51,289 nucleotides of DNA, taken from the NCBI GenBank assembly GCA_902786565.1, contig CADACW010000041.1:1-51289 (forward strand). Reading direction: 5' to 3'. The notes beneath the pieces were generated by a model. That model was given only the letters and a program-made list of their open reading frames with translations, was not told the DNA's origin and ran no database searches. Both the position numbers and the translations under genes were made by a program. Positions 33,601 to 42,400 of this stretch are shown piece by piece. The DNA is from an uncultured Prevotellaceae bacterium. GTDB lineage: Bacteria; Bacteroidota; Bacteroidia; Bacteroidales; Bacteroidaceae. How positions within the stretch are numbered: the first letter of the stretch is position 1; each line of letters opens with the position of its first letter.

Positions 33601-35917
33601 CAAGGAGGTGGAGCCTGTGGTGCCTGCCCAGTTCACGCTCATCATCCACAACAAGGGCAAGGGCGACGCTACCAAGGTGAAGATGCTGACCAACCAGCCC
33701 GAGATTGTGGACAACGAGAAGGGCCTCCTCATTGACATCCAGATAGAGTCGGCCCAGCTGAACGGCGGCGAGAAGACGCTGGCCCTGGGCCAGAGCGTGG
33801 CCACCGACTTCGGCACCATCCCCGCAGGCAAGTCGGCACTGGCCCAGTGGTGGCTCACGTCATCGCTCACAGGACACTTCACCGAATACGACGTCAAGGC
33901 GACCCACGTCACCTCTTACGACAACCCCGACCTGACGCTGCTCGACCAGGTGACCATCCACGAGATGATTCACCAAATCACACTGCCTGACGCCCCTGAC
34001 ACCAGCGACGGCACCACAGCGCCTGAGAACGCCGCCTTCCTCGTCAACGACAAGGAGGACTACCACGACGCGCCCGACCAGCTCTACACCACCGGCGGAG
34101 AGACAAAGCCCGTCTGCGAGGCCACCGACATACGCTGGCAGAAGGCAAGCGACACACGCTACCTGCTGCACGTGATGCCGAAGACCGCCGGATGGTGCTA
34201 CGGCAACACCTCCGACCCCACCGGCGGACTGCAGCGCATCACGGGCGTCAGGCGCAGCAGCACCGACGCGCTGCTGCCCACAGGCAACTTCTGGCAGACC
34301 GACCGTACCCTGGTGGACAAGATGGAACCGCTCTACGAGAACCTCATACACTTTGCCGACGAGATGCCGCTCACGGGCGAGACCTACATCATTGACTTCG
34401 AGCCGGTGCCGGTGGAGCCGCTCCGGCTGACAGCCTTCACCGGCATACCCGCCAGCGAGGTGTTCACACGCACGCCGGTAGGCAAGGTGACCGTCACCTT
34501 CGACAGGCCCATCAACGAAGAGACCTTCACGCCCGCCGACCTCACGCTGACACGCGCCGGAGAGCCAATGGACGTGAGCGCACTGACCATCACCAAGGAG
34601 GGCGAAAAGAAGTTCAGCTTCGACCTCACCACCCTCACCGCCCTCGACGGCTACTACCTGCTCACCGTGCAGATGGCAGGCATCACCGACGCCAGCGGCA
34701 CGCCGGGGGCCGACGGACGGCAGGCTGGCTGGACGCAGGTGGCCGACGGCAAGGCCAACCTGCTCATGGTGGTGGAGCCGGAGGGGGCCGGCACCGTCAC
34801 CCCCGGCAACTCGCGCCACGACTTCTTCGGCCAGGTGGCACTGACGGCAACGCCTGCCACCGGCTACTCCTTCAGCGGATGGAAGGAGGCCGACAAGCTG
34901 CTCTCCACCCAGCCCCACTACACCTACACCATGTTCGGCGAAAAGACCGTGAGGGCCGTCTTCACGCCCCAGCAGTTCCTGCAGAACGTTGACTGGAACC
35001 CCGTCAGGGGCACCGTCAAGGGCGGCGGCAGCGGCTACTACGACTACGGCACCGAGGTGACCTGGACAGCCCAGCCCGCCGAGGGCTACTACTTCAAGGG
35101 ATGGGCTGAAGGCTCCATGCACGCCGAGGTCAGCCACACCGACCCCACCATCACCTTCACCGTCAGCCAGCAGGGCTGCTACTTCGCCGTCTTCGAGCCG
35201 GTGGAGTACGTCGATGTCTGCCTGAACGAGGACAATGCCGACAACACCTCCGTCTTCGACCAGCCGCACGGCAAGCACTTCAGGGTGACCACCGACCGCG
35301 TGCTCAAGTCGTGGCAGTGGAACCCCGTCTGCTTCCCCTTCGCCATCTCTGAGCAGCAGGTCAACAAGCTGTGGGGCTACGCCACCATGATTCTGCAGCT
35401 GAAGGAGGCCGACGGAGAGACCGTCACCCTCGACTACGTCACCGACATGAAGGCGGGCGTGCCCTACCTGGTCAGGCCGGAGCGCGACGTCAGCATAGCC
35501 AGACTGGAGTTCAACGGCGACAACATCGCCATCCGCGACACACCAGCTGCCGTGCAGAGCAACGGCATACAGTTCGTGGGCACCTACACACCCCGGCCGT
35601 GGAACCTCGCACGCACCGACGGCGCCGAGGAGTGGTACTACGGCGTCACCACCAACAAGCTCTACAAGGCAAAGGCTGCCACAGCACCGCTCAAGGGACT
35701 CAGGGCCTACTTCGTCCTGCCCGCCGCCGTCAGCAGCGCACGCCTGGTGATAGCGGGCGGACTGGCCACGGGCATAGCAGAGACGGAGCACGAGCAGAAC
35801 CTCTTCGCACCGCCACACATCTACAACCTGCAGGGCCAGCGCATGGACGGCAGCCCAGAGAGCCTGCCCAAGGGCCTCTACATTGTCAACGGTAAAAAAC
35901 AATACATAAGAAAATGA
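27659..35917 (+). CDS. Giant cohesin-like/CARDB/Calx-beta surface protein, module 1 (2752 aa)
   Basis: Order by eye: signal peptide 1-22; cohesin-like domain about 23-165 (VDMPFFLENTNPKVVALQFE ... GKVLSL); CARDB-like about 168-288; four Calx-beta-like units about 289-710, each ending in D-D/N-D motifs; a second CARDB-like unit; Ig-like region; carboxypeptidase-regulatory-like domain about 1135-1210; Gly-rich hinge about 1415-1441; helical region about 1500-1815; a block with SSVCASVKLQIEQKMTMTRE (from about 1823) and DNEKGLLIDIQIE that I recall from giant proteins of several phyla; HEMIH at 2101-2105; InlB-B-like repeats about 2377-2515; tail IYNLQGQRMDG ... GKKQYIRK. Its stop overlaps the ATG of the 62-residue peptide. 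Probably a surface scaffold or adhesin; no enzymatic role can be assigned. Confidence 0.85.
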   Translation: MKKSLFNLLLFCLLGVIAAGAQGVNTLKAGDISCMKSVSVDMPFFLENTNPKVVALQFEVTVPQGVSISTTTATAKPELTRTADHQIQVASLGSQRYRVMMLTPTNTPLRANKGKVLSLRTSVSSTAPLQEGETYPVTINNVVIVDSLGNDVATGQEDGSLTLEPCPDFTVGDISITSGDVSPEGTVSLEWTINNIGTRDSQGGWSEQITFVSDVTGETLPLTTMHYTDPLAAGQSVSRSANVAVPRIVGIDGQFHVQIKVVPNSDSGESLEYQANNTSLSSTAYTMLKKLYLTIWRDEQIEEDPHLSSFAATLERSGSRSSAQTFTLQKTAGDGRLVNPTSITFEKYSPTARFSMGMVNDDQLNGDIVTFSYNVPAAHGYDAVSATVQMIDDEVPTITLTSALTELNEGEGIGFDLTLQRASDEPLVVKLACSRPERFPNMPASITFQPGETEAHFAFAGTDDDIIDLEEVVTFTASAPRYKQGQYDLTVFDNDMPHLTMTLSKNSVYEDEGSKAILCTIERSGNVKPEMTLRIYDSPQGQLRYPAIVVLKKGQTTAEFYIGVNDDAEQQGERDVVFGAAVYVNSCGCTANVWQGGLVSTDIHITDNDTPHFYLTSTNSNMLEGSAENQFVVSRNNTGEAVDAYITSNHPELVVLPDHVTIPAGERSATFNVAVNTNETSDDSKRITLYARGAAESGYGEGTCYVRVTDQTLPDLEIDQLFIGDGIAAGEDIGLTFDVKNTGYADAGSFSVLFNYGNTSHVHYYELEAPLAPGHTLHCMAFVPSLEVAGTYTMKATIDCYNKIHEIDSQNNIGTTDFVVNPLFTATAAVDKHIYTNTETVHISGKATGLHPNNADLDVYVINGGMRFVVETQTDEEGNYTAEWTPEGNLAGHFIVGACTRGEGLKREMDAFDMYGMRRYDTGFILSEFEVGESKDGYFDIINHGTMVLTDISVTATDMPANATITIDPVKRLRAGNHARVFFHLTGIETSPLANEWQTTTLRLQSKEGAVYEQKIYFYVHSPLPVLKSDIATINTTMTPGKTRDYPITLRNEGRRETGTITVDLASLDWLRLATPVKMPSLKQGEEATVVLQLSPSLTMPLNSITTGQIAINYDDNQRGITIPFRIETVSEETGTLVVDVWDEFTMNTESADPPHVEGATVSVLHPVTQKLLRQAVTGADGLATFTMLNAGNYLVTVTHPKHDSWKQTVMVDPAKTTTQRAFIPYSAITVEMHYEKTEIEDEYNIVTTVTYETNVPKPVVLLDAPDKIILDEIETPYLYYAHLTNVGLITAFDASYHIPSEVNGYRFTPLIDSPKDILPQQTISIPVEITKIEESEEEESSGARTVGPNYLPRLGSLASAPKRDPGAAIACGIGQMAQFFSSCGTGGDGAGRIEEHVSKIMQLSEACGGGPMDIGGGGGGGTGALPGGPGGSSPGGGGGSYTNTESGPTVVACDPWLRDNGKDAIKDLLGGGCPPLGWALSGADVGGGDPTPLINWGVGTGIKKGAGKLLPEMKDYIDKAYDLGEHASHLFGDSRRASGGDDDDEADDTDRKSGPRKNPSAAVNPSSSFSVMPPARFVWKGDDGSEEEGYFDEMVEHYNAKMKQLWLLLEQWRQRTHQTETFDEPLFFSNHLFSEEKPADIGDVAHPASLPSPVKAWRDNTALGKYVIYHSLLLLHEGYGDWGFLYMDADQMQAVSDSIDVVLADETLDLSNITDRNKAIQKVMFAFPTALQTPQTVNPETGFYLSPAKLTATRILNTIRKIRGETLDEKAAANCMNTDKIATLSEMVKKAIMEVNRAGFDDEMQLIDAENQKLADYLQQPRSSVCASVKLQIEQKMTMTREAVRGTLTVVNGSEYEDMGDVKLNLVVTDEDGNVADSHIMEITTESLSGFTGENDFQSGWTLAPKAKGVAKILFIPTRYAAPDKPVLYTFAGSISFTDPFTGQPMTRALEPERLTVNPSPVLDLTYLMERDVWGDDALTKEVEPVVPAQFTLIIHNKGKGDATKVKMLTNQPEIVDNEKGLLIDIQIESAQLNGGEKTLALGQSVATDFGTIPAGKSALAQWWLTSSLTGHFTEYDVKATHVTSYDNPDLTLLDQVTIHEMIHQITLPDAPDTSDGTTAPENAAFLVNDKEDYHDAPDQLYTTGGETKPVCEATDIRWQKASDTRYLLHVMPKTAGWCYGNTSDPTGGLQRITGVRRSSTDALLPTGNFWQTDRTLVDKMEPLYENLIHFADEMPLTGETYIIDFEPVPVEPLRLTAFTGIPASEVFTRTPVGKVTVTFDRPINEETFTPADLTLTRAGEPMDVSALTITKEGEKKFSFDLTTLTALDGYYLLTVQMAGITDASGTPGADGRQAGWTQVADGKANLLMVVEPEGAGTVTPGNSRHDFFGQVALTATPATGYSFSGWKEADKLLSTQPHYTYTMFGEKTVRAVFTPQQFLQNVDWNPVRGTVKGGGSGYYDYGTEVTWTAQPAEGYYFKGWAEGSMHAEVSHTDPTITFTVSQQGCYFAVFEPVEYVDVCLNEDNADNTSVFDQPHGKHFRVTTDRVLKSWQWNPVCFPFAISEQQVNKLWGYATMILQLKEADGETVTLDYVTDMKAGVPYLVRPERDVSIARLEFNGDNIAIRDTPAAVQSNGIQFVGTYTPRPWNLARTDGAEEWYYGVTTNKLYKAKAATAPLKGLRAYFVLPAAVSSARLVIAGGLATGIAETEHEQNLFAPPHIYNLQGQRMDGSPESLPKGLYIVNGKKQYIRK

Positions 35918-36102
35918 AGAAAAAGAACTATATCAGCCCCGCTGTGGCCCACCACCAGCTCTGCCAGCCCCTGATGGTGAAGACCGGCAGCCACACAGAA
36001 GACATAAAGAAGGGTCAGGAGGAAGAGGGCGAAGACCCAAACGGCACTCGACTGTACCGATGGCGTAACTTCGACGAAGAAGAAGAGGAAAACGAATGGT
36101 GA
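35914..36102 (+). CDS. Small acidic peptide (62 aa), translationally coupled to the giant protein
   Basis: The ATG overlaps the TGA of the 2752-residue gene (ATGA), strong evidence for real translation. It reads MKKKNYISPAVAHHQLC, a middle with KTGSHTEDIKK, and a very acidic Trp-ended C-terminus (NFDEEEEENEW). I recognise the general pattern of short Bacteroidales proteins beginning MKK-x-Y-x-x-P and ending in Trp/acidic residues, which are numerous and unexplained. There is no clear signal peptide. It could be a secreted or processed peptide, or an accessory factor for the giant protein. Function unknown. Confidence 0.7.
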   Translation: MKKKNYISPAVAHHQLCQPLMVKTGSHTEDIKKGQEEEGEDPNGTRLYRWRNFDEEEEENEW

Positions 36103-36129
36103 ACATCCGCCCCCTACTCCACCCTCTTT

Positions 36130-36157
36130 AAAGGGGCCAATTGTCAATTGCCCCTTT
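36130..36157. terminator. Hairpin after module 1, possible terminator
   Basis: AAAGGGG and CAATTG arms pair with CAATTG and CCCCTTT around a single T, with one bulged C. Only three T follow, so termination would be weak. Confidence 0.45.
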
Positions 36158-36162
36158 ACCCC

Positions 36163-36240
36163 CCCTTAGAGATAAGTGCCACTTATCTCGGAGATAAGTG
36201 CCTTTTATCTCTGAGATAAGTGGCACTTATCTCTGAGACC
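36163..36240 (+). repeat. Palindrome-array repeat, copy C
   Basis: Units at 36170-36188, 36192-36210 and 36214-36232. Same order as copy B, but the second spacer is CTG and the wider flanks differ. The remaining 36241-36330 holds no recognisable gene. Confidence 0.85.
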
Positions 36241-36330
36241 CCTCCGGGCCATTGTTTCAAGTGCCCCGTCGGGAGGTCTATCCACCCTTGGGGAAAATTG
36301 AGTCTTTCATCGGTCAAATCTTAAAAAAAA

Positions 36331-36362
36331 TTTGGAGGCTTAACTTTTTTTTATTATATTTG
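36331..36362 (+). promoter_or_regulatory. Promoter of module 2
   Basis: TTTG (36331-36334), a 20-base T-rich spacer, TATATTTG (36355-36362); the ATG at 36406 is about 40 bases beyond. It indicates that module 2 can be expressed separately from module 1. Confidence 0.75.
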
Positions 36363-36405
36363 CACCATCTTTCACTAATTACTACTCTAAAACACTATAA
36401 CAACT

Positions 36406-39400
36406 ATGAAAAAAACGCTTAACTATGACCGGCCACACTGGGCAATGACCCTGTTGGTCACACTCTTTGCCACTCTGCTGGGCGCCTGGGCCTTGCCCGC
36501 CGCCGCAAGCGACAAAGAGGTTATTGAGGGAGAGGAGGGCGAACAGACGCTCAACGTCTACCTCAACAAGAATGGCTACGACGAGAAAGGCGGCTACTGC
36601 TATTTCTCGTTCAGCTCTAACATAGAGAATGCCATCGTGTATTACAGCATCGACGGCGGAGAGCAGCGCGCCTACCTGACGGAAGAGGGCAGCGTCAAAG
36701 TGCCGGAGAAAGGGCCTCGACGCCTCACGATGCCCGACAATTTCCGAGTCGTCAGAAGAGACAAGGAGGGTGACAAAGAGCCTGTCAGCCCTGACTGCGG
36801 CACTCTGACCATTGCCGTAGGCAGCACGCTCTCATACTATGCCACGGCCGAGGGCTACGAAAGCACGAAACCGGTCACCGTCACAGCACGGGCTCCCTTC
36901 TGGAGCAAGCTGGACAACCTCTGGTACGAGGGCTTCTACGTGGACGACAACGCGGGCCAGGTCATCACCCTCGCCGACAAAGAGACGGTGAAGGGCTTCT
37001 ACCAGATGATGGCCGGCGAAAGGATTTTGTCGGAACATCTGCTGACGCCCAATGAGAATATCAACGAGGAATTCCTGCTTACCAACAATGGTATCTGGAA
37101 CAACGTGGCACGCACTTTTGCAGTGACCGGCCTGACCAAGGGCCAGGCGCTGATAGTCTATCTCTACACTGAGTTCGATGCCAAAATCAATCCCACTGAC
37201 GGTCTGGTCTACGACGACTGGAACTCAGAGGTGTACGACGACGACCCATGGAAACGGTATGCCTTCGAGGTGACTACCGACGACATCGTCCAGTTTGTGG
37301 TCGATGCCGGGGGACTGCTCTCCGGCATAGAATTGATGGGTGAGAGGGCCCCCGATATGCCATATTTCTACTTGTCGGAAGTGAAAGGCGCCAATCGCAC
37401 CTACGAGATTGGCAAGCCCTACAACGCCACCACTTTATATTATACTACGGCCGTGGCCAACGAGATACCCGCCATAGGCGGCTCCGCTTGGGCCAGCACT
37501 ACCGACGACTACATCTTTCTGACCGTGAGCGGAGTGGGCCGCCTCTATGCCTACGCCGAAAACAACGCCGGCACGTCTGACATTGCCGTCCAGGAGGTGA
37601 ACGGTGTCGTGCAGACGCTGGCACCGCCTTACATCGGCAGCAAGTGGTTCGACAGCGAGGCGCAACAATGGAAGGTGGACCTCCAGTGGTCGCAGACTGA
37701 CTTGGAGGGTTCAGCCGATGTGGCCATCTACTACAGCATAGACGGCGGCGAGTACACCGCCTACACCGGCACCTTCGCCATAGCCAACGGCAGCACGCTG
37801 AGTTTCTATGCCTCTGCCGAAGACTTCAACAACTCGCCCACAGTCACCCTCACAGCCAAGCCCGAACTGAGCCTGCAGCAGGTCTGGGGCGAGACTTACT
37901 ACTACTATTATACCACCGCCGCCATCACCTTGGGCGACGAGGTGGAGACCGGCCTGCACCAGTTGATGGTCGATGGCAGCTTGCTGAGAAGCGGCTACCT
38001 GCTGACACCCAACGAGAACATCGACGACAAGTTGCGGATGACCTATCGCGACGGCATCAGGACAGACGTGAACCGCACCTTCGCAGTGGCCAACCTGAAA
38101 GCCGGACAATACCTCTATCTGTATACACTCAACGGAAAAATCACACCGGGCGAAAACACCGAGGCCGACCTCTGGAACAGCAGAAACGACCTCACCATTC
38201 TGCGTGTCACCGCCGACGGCACCGCCAAGTTCACACTCAGCGGCTACGGATACCTGCAGCAGATGTACCTTTACCAGACACCAGAATATGGCGATGTAGA
38301 AGTGGCCGATGCCAACGGCAACATCCTGACCTACCACTACAACAATGCCACTTCGCCTGCCATGCTGATGGGCATCGTCAAGTATGCTGACGACGAGGAC
38401 AAGGCAGGACGCATTATCATACACGATGAGGTGACCGACGAGGGCGGCAACACCCACGTGGTGAACTACATAGCTGGTTCGCTCAGCAACCGTTACAGCC
38501 TGGTCAGCGTAGTCTTCGGAAAGAACATCCTTTCCACAGGCGGCGTAGAGGGCACAGCAAGCTACACCTTTGAAGGATGCAGCAAGCTGGAGAGCGTCAC
38601 GCTGAACAGCGGACTGAAGACGCTGGCACCCTACACCTTCTCAAACACCGCCCTGAAGCAACTCAACATACCCGCCTCGGTAGAGACATTGGGGAACTAT
38701 GCCCTGGCCAACAACTCCAACCTGGCCACCATCACCTTCGAAAGCGGCTCGCTGCTCACCGCCATCCCCAATTACTGTTTCTACTACGACAAAGCACTCA
38801 CCTCGCTCACACTGCCAGACGGCATACAGACCGTCGGCTCATCTGCCTTCTACGGCTGCAGTGCACTGACCGAGCTGACCTTCGGGCCAAACCTGGCAGA
38901 GGGCGGACTGGGCACCAACAGATACTTGTTCTACTACTGTAGCAACTTGGAGAAAATCACACTGCCTGGCCTCAACTATCCCTTCGGCACCAATTATTAC
39001 GGTCTGCCCGCCACGCTCACCATCTATGTAGACGCAAGCATGGTCGAGACTTACAAGACCAACAGCTACACCAAGTCTTACCACATCGTGGCCATAGGCT
39101 CGACTACAGACTTCGTGGTCAACACCACGGCTGACAGCCGGCTGCCCATAGAGCTGGCCAAGCAGACCGACACACCATCTGACGCCTCAAGCCTCACCAT
39201 CATCGGACCCATCAACGGCACCGACATCAACTACATCCACCAAGCCATGCCATTCCTGAGTGTGCTCAACCTCAAGGACGCACAGATAGTGGAGGGAGGC
39301 GACCAGTATGCACAATGGAACGTCAGCGGAAACACCGTCACACAGTACGGCAGCAAAACATGGTCTACACAGAACGACGTCGTAGGACCATACATGTTTG

Positions 39401-42400
39401 CCGACATGCCCAACCTGAAGCGCATCACACTGCCCGACGGCGCCACCGAGATTGGCGAATACGCTCTGGCCAGGAACTACAAGATGGAAGAGGTGACGCT
39501 GCCCTCACAGCTCAAGACCATCGGCAACTATGCCTTCTATATGTATAACAACATCGGCGTCTTGAAGCAGCTCACACTGCCCAACAGCCTCACCACCATC
39601 GGCAAGAATGCCTTCTACAACACGGCACTCACAGCCATCAACATTCCCGAAGGAGTCACGCTGCTCGACGACTACACTTTCTACTCCTGCGACAACCTGG
39701 CTGAAGTCACACTGCCCTCCACTCTCACCACCATTGGCAAATATGCACTGGCCGAGTGCGGAAAACTCACGGCCATAGTGCTGCCCGACGCGCTGACCAC
39801 CATCGGCGAGTACGCATTCTACGACTGCTACGGACTGGCGACCGTCAATATGCCCGCACAGCTCGTAACCGTGGGTGATTATGCTTTCTACTACACCACC
39901 AGTCTCGCTGCTCCACTCACGTTCCCAGCCTCCTGCCAGACCATAGGCTCCACAGCCTTCGGCTACTGCGAAAAACTGACGACTGTCACCTTCAATGAAG
40001 GGCTGACCAACATCGGCACCTCTGCCTTCTACAGATGCCTCAAGCTGAAGGACGTGGTGCTGCCAGAAAGCCTGACCTCTCTTGGCGATGAGGCTTTCGG
40101 CTATAACGACTCGCTGAAGACCTTCACCTTCCCCAAGAACATCAAGCAGGTGCCCAACAGCGTGCTCTACTACTGCAAGTCGCTGGAGAACGTCACCCTG
40201 GCCGAGGGAACCACCTACATAGGCAGCTACGCCTTCTATGGATGCACCAAACTCTCAACGTTCAACTTCCAACAGCCTACGCTGACCACCATCAGCTCTT
40301 CGGCTTTCCAAAACACAGGTCTCGTCAACGTCACACTGCCCGACCAAATCACATCACTCGGCAGCAACGTTTTTGAATCCTGTCAAAAGCTGCAGAGCAT
40401 CAACATGCCTACGGGCATCAACGCCGTGCCCAGCTCGTTATGCAGGCAGTGCACCGCCCTTACCACCGTCACCATGCACGACGGCATCCGCAGCATCGGC
40501 AGCTATGCCTTCAGCGACTGCACCGCCCTGCCCACCATCCAGCTGAACGACCAGCTCACAACCATCGCAGACAATGCCTTCGCATACTGCACAGCACTGA
40601 AGCTCACCACACTGCCCGCAGCACTGACCACCATCGGACAGTATGCCTTCAGAAGCACCAAGGGTATGGACGTCAGCCTCACACTGCCCAACGGACTGAA
40701 GACCTTAGGCTACGGCGCCTTCTATGCCAGCAGACTCAAAGGCGTAACCCTGCCCGAAGGCATCACCTCAATGGGCGCCGAGGTCTTCAGCCAATGCGAC
40801 TCGCTGGCTAACGTCACGCTCCCAGCCGACATGAAGACGCTGCCCAGCTACGCCTTCTACTACGACAAGGAACTGAAGACCATCGAACTGCCGCTCGGAC
40901 TGGAAACGATAGACGACTACGCCTTCCAGGAAAGCGGAATCACCACCATCCATCTGCCCATGTCGCTGCTCAACATCGGCTACAGAGCCTTCGCAAACAC
41001 TCAGCTGACGGAATTCACTATTCCCAAGAACGTCACATCAGTCGAAGGGGGAGTGGCCGCCAACTGCAAACGCCTGAAGACAGCACGCCTGGGCCGAAAG
41101 ATGGACTACACGCAAAACAGCAGCTTCGACTACTTCACAGGCTGCGACAACCTGACGCTGCTGCGCGTCTATGCCGGCACACCGCCAACGGTGTCTACTT
41201 CGTCATGGAACAACACAACGGCCTATCGCGCCAACTGCGTGCTCGAAGTGCCCGAAGGACAGGTATCGGTCTATCAGGCTGCCGACATCTGGAAGGAGTT
41301 CAAGGAAATACGCGCCTTCAGTTCCGACGATATGCTCAACGATATCGACTACGCCGCCATACGCGACCTTTACCGCTATCTCGACGGTGCCAACTGGACC
41401 AATCCGTGGGACGTCAGCAGCCAGAGCTACTCAAACGGCAAGTGGAACGGCGTGACCACAGAGGCTGACAGCGAAGACGACGAACTGTTCTACATCACTG
41501 CCATCAACCTGAGCGGCCAAGGGCTGAAGGGACAACTGCCAAAGTCCATATTCACCCTGCCACGGCTCACCTCGCTCAACCTGAGCAACAACCAGATTGA
41601 GGCACAAGTGGACACGCTGCTGACCGACAAATCTCAGTCGGCAATCGACAACGCCCAACTCACGGAACTCAACATCATGGGCAACCACTTCAAGGGCGAC
41701 CTCTACAAACTTGCATCCAGACTGCCTAACCTCACAAGCCTCAACGTCAGCTACAACTGGCTCACGGACATCTCTGAGAAATGGTCCAACGAAAAGCTGA
41801 AGGACGCACAGCTCTATCGCGGCTACCAGTTCATAGACTACGCCACCAAGCAAGTGATGGTGCCCGAAGAACTGCTGTCAGAGGTGGTGGTCAATGTCAC
41901 GCCGGGCGTGCCCGTAGACATCCAGTCCACCAGATTCCAGACCTACCGGCACGATTATGGCGATTTCAACATGTCGTTCAGCTATCTGAACAGGCTCCAG
42001 GGCTATAGCAGCTACATCAGCACAGCAAGCGACGGGCTTCAGAAGAACAGCGACGGACTCTGGAATGTCTACACTGGCTATGACTTCATGGCACCCAAGG
42101 GCCAACTGGTGGCCTTCACTCACGGACAGCCATACAACAGCTACGCCACCTATATCCTCCGCTTCGACTGGCAGGATGGCGATGTGAATGGCGACCAGAC
42201 CGTCGACGTGAGCGACCTGCAGGGCGTGATTTACTATACCCTGAACGAGCACAAGCCCAGCTACCAGATGTTCAACTACACAGCTGCCGACGGCGATGCC
42301 GACAAGAAAATCAACGTCACCGACATGGTCATCACCATAGACCATATCATGGCCTACGAGGAGCCCGCCGGCGCACGCAGCGAAAAAGCCAAATCGGCAA

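Noticed and set aside
33959-33973. HEMIH as a metzincin-type protease site
   Set aside because: No third histidine at the HExxHxxGxxH spacing in either paralogue; only a bare HExxH is present.
33860-35902. Minus-strand frame of 680 codons
   Set aside because: Same reason; the plus strand encodes the conserved HEMIH, InlB-B-like and tail regions of the giant protein.
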